Below, piece by piece: positions 10,873 through 20,159 of a DNA stretch of 64,000 nt. The stretch is from Bolinopsis microptera (taxonomy: Eukaryota > Ctenophora > Tentaculata > Lobata > Bolinopsidae): positions 19,124,837 to 19,188,836 of the forward strand of contig NC_087073.1 of NCBI RefSeq assembly GCF_026151205.1, given 5' to 3'. How positions within the stretch are numbered: position 1 is the first letter of the stretch; each line of letters opens with the position of its first letter. Under the pieces are notes generated by a model. That model was not told the origin of the DNA. It ran no database searches and worked only from the letters and a program-made list of their open reading frames with translations. Made by a program: the position numbers and the translations under genes.

Positions 10873-11075
10873 TTGTATCACGTTGTGACCCTCACGGTCG
10901 TTTCATTCACCTAACCATGTGCTTTCGCGCCACTTCGGGCGCGCGCTACTGCAAGCGCAAGGGCTCTGGATAGAGCAAGTCGTTTCACTATAGTGTACTC
11001 TACCCCTGTAGAGTTTCCACGCGATACAGGGGGAGCCGCGCACTCGTGCGCGGCGGGTCATACAACGTATGACAA
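10873..11075 (+). mobile_element. Family M, copy 5, in the left arm of the 3.3-kb element
   Basis: Runs TTGTATCACG...CGTATGACAA, with a perfect 8-bp duplication gatgtaac (10865-10872 and 11076-11083). Removing it restores the arm sequence caccaagatgtaactagg seen in reverse at the right end. Its length is inflated by a 73-bp N element at 10906-10978 plus the 9-bp duplication; without those it is 121 bp. Confidence 0.75.
10906..10978 (-). mobile_element. Family N, copy 1 (73 bp), inside M copy 5
   Basis: Flanked by a perfect 9-bp duplication gtcgtttca (10897-10905 and 10979-10987). On the minus strand it reads TTGCTCTATCC...GGTTAGGTGAA, the family N ends. This is the innermost of three nested insertions. 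Confidence 0.75.
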
Positions 11076-11544
11076 GATGTAACTAGGTTGAACGGAGAAA
11101 GTAGGTCTCACGCGTGAGACCTGAGACCTAATTTAGGTCCCGAATTACAAATTAAGTCTCACGCAGGCACAGCTTTTAAGTGTATATTATGGAAGCGCAT
11201 GTGTGTCAAAAAAAATAATGATACACATGCGCTTCCTAGGTAGCGTATGTGTGTCAGAAAATTTTTTGATACACATGCGCTAGCAGGTTTATCATGTATA
11301 TCATTAGGTGGCCCATGTGTGTCATTTTTGTAAAATTGCTGTAAAATCTCTATTTAATATTCTAATCGCTATCTTTATCTATTTATATATGTATTTTATC
11401 CTTATCTCTATTTTATCTTTAAACTCCTCTCCGCTCGCCTCCCGTGTGAAACGAGCGCGCCTGCACGCTGCAGTGGCGCGAAAGCACATGCAACATGGTT
11501 AGGTTAAAGCGCGTGTACTGTTGCTGCACAGGCTATAATGTTAA

Positions 11545-11668
11545 TTGACGATGTCAATTCATCGCAGCTCGGCGAGGCACAGTAGCGCATTTCACCGATT
11601 TAGCGTTGCAAGAAGCATAATCAATAATTGAATGCGCGGCGCGGCACAGTAACGCATCGTGCTACAAG
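11545..11668 (+). repeat. Family Q, copy 2
   Basis: Contains gatgtcaattcatcgcagct, cggcgaggcacagtagcgca and ggcgcggcacagtaacgcat blocks in the same order as the 33.5-kb copy. It shows the unoccupied version of the site (cacagtagcgcat) into which N copy 5 inserted at 33.58 kb. Confidence 0.5.
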
Positions 11669-13124
11669 CTATAATATTTATAAACATACTCATTGGAGAA
11701 TGGAGCTATGGAGGAATGAAGCTGCCTGCTGCGCGTGCGGTAGAATGACAGGCTGAGCGCCGCCAAGTATTGCATATTGAAGCGTGTACGCCGACGAATG
11801 ACAGGCGAGCTCCTGTGTCCTGGGATCGTGCGCGAAGATCGAAATGCAATTCATGTATCAAGCCAACTGCCAAGTGCCAACAACAATGTGTTTATTGTTA
11901 TAAATGATAATGGACTAACCCGTTTCGGGATACTTCGTAGCAACTAGCAAGCTTGCCGCGCATCGATCCAATAATGCTTCTCGTCGTAAGTAAGGCCACC
12001 TTGTTTGTCGTTAGATATAGGCAAAATGCACCCAGCACCCCTGCGGACCTCGCTGAGCTGCTATGCAAAGTGAAAAAGCAACAACTCAATGGATGGTTAT
12101 TGGTTACCCGTACCGTAATGGGTGCTACATGCCTAGCATGGAATATTTACTTACTTACTTGTGCACTTAATTTGTGTATTATATGTTCATAATCATATAA
12201 ATTCGGCGGAATGACAGGCTTGAGGCTGAGCGCGGCCCAGTAAACTTCGAATCGAAAAAATTAAACGAGTAACATCCGTCAACTAATAGTTATATGTAAT
12301 AATTAAAAACAAACTTTGCTTGTTTACCTGAACTTAGAATTTTATACAATTAATGTAAGATTAAAGTCGTGTTTTTACCAATTTCCCTGCACCATCCGGT
12401 AAATTTATTACCCTCAGCCCTTCGTTGTGGGCTGCGCGGTCGTATCGTGGCTTTAATTCGCCACGCGCGGTATAGCGGGGGCGAAATGAAATACAAATGA
12501 GGATCGCGACGCGTGACTTGTAGGTTTATAACCTACCAGGACGCGCGCCGAGTTGGACTCGTCGACGGTCCTGATTAATATTTGAAGCAAATATTTTACG
12601 ACTACAAGTATCACCCGTTAAAGAAAGGATTGGAAATTGAACTCGCCGGTACGTCGACGGATGATGCTTGTCTAAATTTGTTCGAAGTAACACGAAAAAC
12701 TTTCTTTTCGAAGCGAAATGTCTGTGTTACTGGGCGGCGCTCAGCCTGTGCCTTTTCAATGTCATTCCGCAACCGTTTATCATTTACGAACGAATAAAAA
12801 CAACGTCAATATTTTACATGTCACAGTTAGCTGGCAGTACGGCCCAGTTAATAAATTGTGCATCGCGCCGATCTAGCAAAAAACATTATTTGATGCGCTG
12901 ATCAGTCTTCTAAGACTAATAATATAAAACATTGTTTCTTTTGTCCGTAATTGCCTGTACTGCGTGAGAATTACAAAATAATTACAGCACATTTACAAAA
13001 TAAGAATAATGAAAAAGTAAACGTGTTTTCTCGGTTATAATTCATAATTATTTTTAGAATAACGCTTTATTGTTAATGCAATCATAGTGGTCAGCTTGTG
13101 ACATGGCTATGACGCCTTTTTCTT

Positions 13125-13538
13125 ACATGGTTATGACATGGTTATGATATGGTTATGACATGGTTATGACATGGTTATGACGTGGTTATGACATGGTTAT
13201 GACATGGTTATGACATGGTTATGACATGGTTATGATATGGTTATGACATGGTTATGACATGGTTATGACATGGTTATGACATGGTTATGACATGGTTATG
13301 ACATGGTTATGACATGGTTATGACATGGTTATGACATGGTTATGACATGGTTATGACATGGTTATGACATGGTTATGACATGGTTATGACATGGTTATGA
13401 CATGGTTATGACATGGTTATGACATGGTTATGACATGGTTATGACATGGTTATGACATGGTTATGACATGGTTATGACATGGTTATGACATGGTTATGAC
13501 ATGGTTATGACATGGTTATGACATGGTTATGACATGGT
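13125..13538. repeat. 11-bp tandem satellite (ACATGGTTATG)n
   Basis: About 37 head-to-tail copies of an 11-bp unit, almost perfectly uniform. The few variants (atatgg twice, acgtgg once) are near the left end. It lies inside the 3.3-kb inverted-repeat element. The period is close to one DNA helical turn. No ORF of interest. Confidence 0.95.
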
Positions 13539-13704
13539 TACAACCAAAACTCCTTCAGACCAATTTTGAACCATTATGAGCACTTTCAGGATACAATTCA
13601 TTTCCGTTCATTTCCGTTCATTCTATGAACCTGGGTCATTTGGTGCGACTTTCGATGACCTCTAGGCCTAGCTTATGACACTATCTATCATAGAAAACCG
13701 AATT

Positions 13705-13910
13705 GGGGGTTCCCAGCCCTTACGTAATAAGTCTCAAATTGAAATGACACACATGCGCCACCTATTGATTTACATGATAAACCTGCTAGCGCATGTGTGT
13801 CAAAAACAAAAGTGACAGACATGCGCTAGCAGGTTTATCATGTAAATCAATAGGTGGCGCATGTGTGTCATTTAAATTTGAGACTTATTACGTAAGGGCT
13901 TGGAACCCCC
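13705..13910. mobile_element. 206-bp inverted-repeat element abutting the right arm
   Basis: The arms 13705-13802 and 13813-13910 are near-perfect complements around a ~10-bp loop (aaaacaaaag). The arms contain the same GCGCATGTGTGTCA and acctgctagcgcatg blocks as the outer arms. It ends with ggaaccccc exactly where the 3.3-kb element's right arm starts. Confidence 0.75.
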
Positions 13911-14274
13911 AAATAGATAAAGATAGCGATTAGAATATTAAATAGAGATTTTACAGCAATTTTACAAAAATGACACACATGGGCCACCTAATGATATACA
14001 TGATAAACCTGCTAGCGCATGTGTATCAAGAAATTTTTTGACACACATACGCTACCTAGGAAGCGCATGTGTATCATTATTTTTTTTGACACACATGCGC
14101 TTCCATAGTATATACATGTATATCACGCGCATGCTTGAGACCTATAATTCGAGACCTATAAATTATGTCTCGCACGTGAGACCTAATTTTTCCGTTCGAC
14201 CTAGTTACATCTTGGTGATAGACAGAACAATTGTTTTAAGAGTATCTGCAATCTGGTATCAGCGGGGGTTGCTC

Positions 14275-14390
14275 TTGCTCTAACCAGAGCCCTCTCGCTT
14301 GCAGTATGCAATAGCGCGCAACCGCCGAAGGCACAGGAGGTGAACAAGCGCGTCACGCAGTGCGCGTAGACTCATGGCTAGGTTCACTAC
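14275..14390 (+). repeat. Family N-like copy 4
   Basis: Starts ttgctctaaccagagccct and ends catggctaggttcac, with an internal gcgcgtcacgcagtgcgcg stem. No target duplication is recognisable. It is followed by an AT-rich stretch, GC-rich debris (14460-14575) that contains the empty site used by M copy 3, and at 14710-14815 a block that recurs at 32627-32705. Confidence 0.4.
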
Positions 14391-14709
14391 ACTTTTTTAC
14401 ACTACTTTTTGTCATTTTTTTGTAGTAGAAATGTAAAAAGTACACTTTTTAATATCAACGGATGTTACTCGTCTAAATTTCTTCGAAGTAGCGCGCGCCG
14501 CTTTCTTCTCAAAATGGCCCGACGGCACGAGCTACGAAGTAGCGCGCGCCGGGCCAGATCATTAACAATGGTCAATTTTTAATACTATTATACATTATTA
14601 TTAATTACACTTAACCAAATTATCTTCTATAAATCTTCCTTTTTCCTATTAATATTATTTTCGAATCAGTCTTCACATATAGTGCATTTCCCGAGGTAAG
14701 ACAACCTTT

Positions 14710-14815
14710 AACGGGTGATCAGTGATACTCGTAAAATATCTGTTCCATATATCTGTTCCAGGACCGTCGACGAGTCCAACTCGGCGCGCGTCCTGGTAGG
14801 TTGTAAACCTACAAG
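14710..14815 (+). repeat. Dispersed GC-rich block shared with 32627-32705
   Basis: The order aacgggtgat...tactcgt...tgttcc...aggaccg...gagtccaactcgg...gcgcgtc ctggta(g/t)gtt is common to both sites, and part of it recurs in reverse at 12525-12570. A 15-base run of C follows at 14905-14919. Confidence 0.5.
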
Positions 14816-15459
14816 ACAACCTTTGATGAGGAAAAATTTCACTTTTTAACACTACACTTTTTTATTATGTATGATGTAAAAAAGTGTAGAGATGAGACAC
14901 CCCTCCCCCCCCCCCCCCCACCGTATTAACCGTTAATTGAGAACTTCTGGAAACATTTTCGAGGACACCGATCCCTTGCAGTTCTAATATAATCAAGAGG
15001 TTAAAAAGTGAGACACGACATTTTAACTGAGTTTAGAATCAATAATATCATATACACTATACAATTACAGGGTTAATACCTGCAACGCAAATCCCGATGC
15101 GCTGCGCTCGTTTCGAGCTTCTCGCATATAATATGGTGAGAGGAGCGAGCAATAGTAAATAGAATAGCAAGCTAGGTAAATACAAGGGTGTTCTAAAAAG
15201 GTGACCAGTTAACTATACGTTCTCAAACCGTTCTTGAGATATTAACACTGATCACGTTGTCACTTGTTTGTTTTTTGGGGCGCCTCGTGTATCGGAATGT
15301 AAACAACTGCATTTTTGTTCTTCATATGTACATACAGTTATTAGTCCTCAAAGTTTGATTAAAATACCACGTGGTTTATCGATAAGTGAGAACTGAGAAT
15401 GAACATGTGACATGTAATAACAATAATATTTGCTCAAGCTTTATATTATATACACAACT

Positions 15460-15762
15460 TTAAGGGGGCAGGGGGGGTCTTCATGGAAATTTCCTCAAAA
15501 TCGACTTTTAAGTTGTTTCTGATAGAGGGAGTGATATCTGAAAATAGACTCGATTTTCAGGGCACGCGATCAAAAATCGCTCGCGCAATACAATTACACA
15601 CAAGCGCTGACCTTTTACCGGCGATAATTTCGGCTAGGAACAATATTTTTCTATCGGATTAAAGGCATCTGATAGATATCACTCCCCTCTATTAGAAACA
15701 ACTATGTACTAAAAAGTCGATTTTGAGAAAATTTCCATGAAGACCCCCCCCTGCTCCCTTAA
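15460..15762. mobile_element. piggyBac-like MITE (TTAA-flanked, ~75-bp inverted ends)
   Basis: TTAA on both sides, then inverted ends GGGGGCAGGGGGGGTCTTC...GAAGACCCCCCCCTGCTCCC. The arms continue through catggaaattt, ctcaaaatcgactttt, gttgtttctaatagaggg and agtgatatct. A TTAA target and G/C-run tips are typical of the piggyBac superfamily (family knowledge). There is no ORF. A truncated copy in inverted orientation lies at 34521-34723. Confidence 0.65.
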
Positions 15763-16284
15763 GCCCAATAAAATATTTTTACTACATTCGATATTGATGC
15801 CACTGTTTAAAAATGCTTATTATTTAAACTTATGAAACCGGTATTTACACCCTGCCCACATGAACATGATCCAGAGAAGATACGGCCACGGCCCCTCCTA
15901 ATCAGACACACCAATAAGTTAAAGTAACAAAATTTATAGACAATTCTAAGTTTAAGTAGAATCAACTCTATAAACAAACTTTAAACAACTCATAAAAACA
16001 ATAAACAGTGTTCCTATCCTGTCATTCACTCCACGGTAAGTTTCTCAAGAATGTTGTAAGCTCAATAAAATAGCAGTGTTCCCAGTTCAAAAACAGCTGG
16101 CAGTGGAATTTATCTTGGCATATCTCAACATTTAGTAAATTTGGTCGTATTTGGGTTCAGGAGAGATCGAAGATCAAGTACTTATAGTACATTGACATAG
16201 ATTTTCAGGGGTCACTGAAATGTGAAGGTAGGCCTAAGCATAGGCCTAGCTAGCTATGTAGGAACTAAGGCCTATTTACGACGC

Positions 16285-16791
16285 TCATCTCTGGAGATTT
16301 TTTCGTTTGATAACTGCGTTCGAGAGCGATAAAAGGCCCAGGACGATATAAAGACCCAGAAGTGCATAGACACCTTTTCTAAACTGTTCCTTCCTCGCTT
16401 GAATGTAATCAGCAATCATTGCACTTCTCATTACCTTCTTAGCAGTTCGAGATTCAGGATCAATATTAACAGCTCTGATATCCTCATAATCAATTTGACT
16501 CAAGCCGACTCCTTGTACACCAGGATACCGAGCGAAGAAGTCCGGAGAAATAAGTCTTTCAGCAGCTTCAAGTTCAGCTTTAGCGGCCTCGTAAGAAACC
16601 CGTTCAGGTTTAACGCTCCTCTCCACATACTGACGGAGATAAACCCCCACATCTGGGGAGTTAGGAGAGGTTTTCTGACGTTCCGTGTCTACTTCCCATT
16701 GTGATAGTAAAGTCTGGAAACGTGGCAGCAAAACTGCAGCTGTTCGGGTGGTGACTTTCGAGATGGTTTCAGGAACCTTGGTGCTAGCCAT
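16285..16791 (-). CDS. Unrecognised 168-aa protein with C-terminal membrane anchor
   Basis: Single coding exon from ATG at 16791 to the stop at 16285. A splice acceptor (ctgcag) lies three bases before the ATG, so a 5' untranslated exon is likely upstream. Seen: a soluble, charged N-terminal ~135 residues with an acidic/alanine-rich helical stretch (about 65-85), an ISPDFFARYPGVQG segment, then a hydrophobic helix near the C-terminus (VYALLGLYIVLGLLSLSNAV) and a basic tail IKRKNLQR. This layout fits a single-pass or tail-anchored protein, for example of mitochondria or ER, but I do not recognise the family. Uniform coding character, an upstream acceptor and no low complexity argue that it is real. 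A 27-base G run lies 90 bp upstream. Confidence 0.6.
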   Translation of the reverse strand: MASTKVPETISKVTTRTAAVLLPRFQTLLSQWEVDTERQKTSPNSPDVGVYLRQYVERSVKPERVSYEAAKAELEAAERLISPDFFARYPGVQGVGLSQIDYEDIRAVNIDPESRTAKKVMRSAMIADYIQARKEQFRKGVYALLGLYIVLGLLSLSNAVIKRKNLQR

Positions 16792-16879
16792 CACCTGCAG
16801 GGTCGAGGGTTAGGACGTGTGTAATGATGTGACGCTTGGTAAGGGATCGTTCACATACTATGTCAGCAGCCTAGCCGCT

Positions 16880-16906
16880 GGGGGGGGGGGGGGGGGGGGG
16901 GGGGGG
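16880..16906. repeat. 27-bp poly-G tract
   Basis: An uninterrupted run of 27 G on the plus strand, close upstream of the 168-aa gene. It could form G-quadruplex DNA and its length is likely unstable or mis-sequenced. The sequence from 16907 to 17420 holds nothing else I can support. Confidence 0.95.
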
Positions 16907-17420
16907 TGGTGGTTTGAAAATACAAGTGTAGTTTCTACACACTGTGTAAAAGTGCTGATGGAGGACAGGATCTAAAATGGCCAAAACCTGACTGTCGTTA
17001 TAAGTGAACGATCCCTTGCAATAGCTGTCGTGGATTAATGGATCAGTGCATGATGTTAAATTAGTATCAGAAATGGTTTTATGGGCTAAAAAATGGAATG
17101 CCAGAAGATTCGATGCTGCAATTAATTCAAGAAATAATTGGCAACCTATCACAAAATACACAATAATACGATTGTATTGATGAAAATGAAGTTTGGTTGA
17201 AGTACTTAATAAATTAGGTTACGACAGAAATTTACATTAACTTTATGATTAAAATAATAAGGAACTCAAGATCCTTAAATTTCAACTTCCCATCAACAAG
17301 CGAAATTAACTCAGATTCACTCTCCATTCATTAAACTTTATGCCTAAAACGCATTCAATATTCATAACACTTGTTACAATTCAATATTAGATCGTTAAAT
17401 CCACTTATAAAGTATCAACT

Positions 17421-19045
17421 TCAAGATCCATAGATTTGTGGCACATCAGGAAAGTCTGAAGATAAGCCGTAAAGTTTGATCTTAGCAAGTTCTTCCTCCC
17501 TATTAAATTGACAAAACTCGAACAAATGTGGGGATTCTGAGAGCAGTTTGTTTCTGGTTTCAAGGTGTGAATTTGAAATATATGCTTGAAAAACAGTTTG
17601 ATCAGTCTCTGGCCAGGATTCTAAAACTGCTTTAGATATTTTCTGTTTGTCTGACACACTTTCAGGAACCTGAAAATATTGTTTGATGTTAGCTATAATT
17701 TACTAAATCAGCACACAATCTTAATTAATTATCTTTATTTGTGATGAAGTTCAGCCAGAATTCTAAGTCATTAAAAACTTACTTAATTACAACTTAATCT
17801 TACCTCTACATTTGATACAGATTCTGGTGAAACATTGAAAAGTTGTGCGATTGCAGCCCGATCCCAGACGATAGGATTCTCAATCATCAGTTTCTTGGCA
17901 ATCTCTTCCTGCTGCTCGGTAATGGTGTGCACGGTGGGTTGTTCTGGCTCAACTGGCCGAGTGAGACTGTATTGTACCTGAACAATTATTAATTTAAGTT
18001 TTATGATATTAAGCTAAATGCATCTAGTTCCCATTTTAACTTTATCATTGAACGGACGCGGATTTAGATTTAATGAGTAAAACCTTAAACTGTTAAAGCC
18101 CATATAAAACCAGTGAAGATGTTTCCTGCAATTGTAATCCACCGTTGGGCTTGGTGCCTCAATATAAGATCAACCAGGTGAGAACGTACAGAAGTGTATG
18201 TAATTAATCCCTCAACAAGAATGATAGAGCATTAGTGCAGACGTATTATTACACCAGATCACTATCAAGTTCCAACTTGACCAGGATAAGTACTAAGAAT
18301 TAAGCAGGGACTCTGAGTAGAGAATGATGTGATGATGATCTAACAGCTTAGAGCGGAAGGGGTTGGTTACAATGACCACTGAACATGTGACTAGTGACAT
18401 AATCCTTTTTGTAGGCAGTTTAAGGTAATTGCTCCTCACAGACCGCCATGTTAAATGTATCTATTATTAAAATATTTATGCCCGCGAGGGCTTCGCATGT
18501 GGTACGCCGTAATCGATTTAATGTGTAATCCAATTTGGGCATCCTGAACATCCATTATAACTCTTTCCTGGCTTACCCACGTAAACAACCGTATCAGAAG
18601 ATGTGTATACACTAAAATGTGGGTGCCAGCAATAGCTGATTCTTTCCCTCAATTCACAATATATACACGTGTAAAATGAAATTGGAGCCTAAAATTGTGC
18701 AAAAATACTCTGAAGAAAATAAACTTTAGAAGTTTACACAAAGAGAGTAATACACGAACTGGACAGTGGAGACTCCAGAAATCTGACCTTATTTGGGGGA
18801 TGATGGCAAACAATAATCCCAGGATTATCTGCGATGGTTATTCTTACTCTTGATCTTCCAGGTTCCTGTTCCTTTAGTACTGTTACATCGGGGCTTGAGG
18901 TCCGCACTTCCTGAGACCCACACATGGAATGCCGCACTTGGAGTGACGGTAGATGTCGCATTTCCGCATTTTTTCTGGGACACTTGAAAACACTCTGGAT
19001 CAGCAGAGACCGTAGACAGACATGTCGTCCACAGGAGCCGAACAT
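17421..19045 (-). CDS. MRPL42: mL42-like mitochondrial ribosomal protein, three exons
   Basis: Exons 18788-19045, 17804-17977 and 17421-17669, all phase 0, giving 226 aa. Residues 1-35 are rich in R/K and hydrophobics with almost no acidic residues, as in a mitochondrial presequence. The central segment IVCHHPPNKVQYSLTRPVEP spans the exon 1-2 junction and matches the mL42 core (IVC-HP, then Y-x2-T-x-P). The part after about residue 100 is unlike animal mL42 proteins as I know them: it has an ENPIVWDRAAIAQLFNVS helix-turn-helix-like motif and an acidic C-terminus. Role if correct: a component of the large mitochondrial ribosomal subunit. The alternative is a different mitoribosomal or mitochondrial gene-expression factor that shares the motif. 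The gene structure is more certain than the name. Confidence 0.55.
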
Positions 19046-19780
19046 TGCTAAATTAAGGGGGAAATCAGTACAGTGAGATATAATAGGTATGCAGAATATG
19101 CTGAATGCGATTTTTGAATATTGGTGAAAAAAGATGGGTGGTTAATAGATGAGTGTGTTTTGGTATCGTAATCTATTGCTACAGAGAAGACAAGCTGGTT
19201 AATTGCTGACTTAAATTTTCATAATCAAATATTTACATACAGATATAATAATACATAATAATTAATACAAATATAGCTTCATTTTTTCATTCACTAAATC
19301 AAAGAAAATATCACTTAATCCGTATCAAATCTTCTGATACAATTAAAGATAGTATAGCGTCTATCAAACAGACACAAAAAGGTAGAAAACTGTTATCCAA
19401 ATAATTGCAAATCCACACACAGATTAACCAGACAAGCAATATCGTATAAGTCGAAAAAAACAAACAAAAAACAGTGATACACCTTTTTACGGAGAATCCT
19501 GCGGGAAGTTAAATGTGGGCTGCTTTTTCGCGGTAAATCGAAATTTGATTTACACTTATGGGATCTGAGAAATTCCCATCAAGGCAGGGTATTACTGAAG
19601 TGCTGAATATAAATGCCGCATGATCTATAACATTGTTATTATTATCTTACAGAACGAGAAAAACGATAAAATAATTATAAAAATTCATTTAAAAACCATA
19701 CTTTAAATTCCGTATACGAAGACTACCTTTCTAGATTTCGTGGGTCACAGACCTTCGACTTAGCGTACTTTACGTCATTA

Positions 19781-19824
19781 TCTACATTCTACATTCTACA
19801 TTCTACATTCTACATTCTACATTC
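19781..19824. repeat. (ACATTCT)n microsatellite
   Basis: About six copies of a 7-bp unit in the 1.1-kb spacer between the mL42-like and TBC1D2 genes. The remainder of 19046-20159 is AT-rich with no gene seen. Confidence 0.9.
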
Positions 19825-20159
19825 AACACTAACAAACAATTCTACAATCTACGTGTTATCTGATCAATGGATCTTTAATTTGACATAAAGTATTATAAAC
19901 CATTATCTAGAGCATTTAAGAAAACATACTACACTAATTTAAACATTTCAATACTCAATAGGTTATAATAGAAGTTCGTGCAACTTTAACGAAACATCAT
20001 ATTAGGTATTAGCATAAGCATGTATTAAGATGAAAAAGTTAAAACTTCAATAATAAAGGTGACAAAACATCAAAAGTTGAAAATTCAAATCATGGGTTAT
20101 CATTAGGAATCCTCCTTATCATATTAATATTTAATTAATAATATTCTTAATATTATTAA

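Larger units (their letters stand above)
10858..14218. mobile_element. 3.3-kb element with ~300-bp terminal inverted repeats
   Basis: The left arm (10858-10872 plus 11076-11384) is the near-exact reverse complement of the right arm (13911-14218). Outer ends tcaccaagatgtaactagg/cctagttacatcttggtga; inner ends ctatctttatctattt/aaatagataaagatag. Each arm holds several short hairpins built from GCGCATGTGTGTCA and its complement. Between the arms lie Q, P and N debris, an 11-bp satellite and a second inverted-repeat element abutting the right arm. No transposase-like ORF is visible, so it is non-autonomous. M copy 5 interrupts the left arm and accounts for the apparent gap between 10872 and 11076. 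Confidence 0.7.

Noticed and set aside
9936-12901. ORFs of 63-115 codons on both strands in the GC-rich cluster
   Set aside because: They run through hairpin MITEs and their boundaries; openness reflects GC-rich repeats, and the peptides have no domain and are not conserved between copies.
16871-17161. 96-codon ORF starting with a hydrophobic stretch and ending in poly-proline
   Set aside because: The proline run is just the poly-G tract read in reverse; no splice or domain support.
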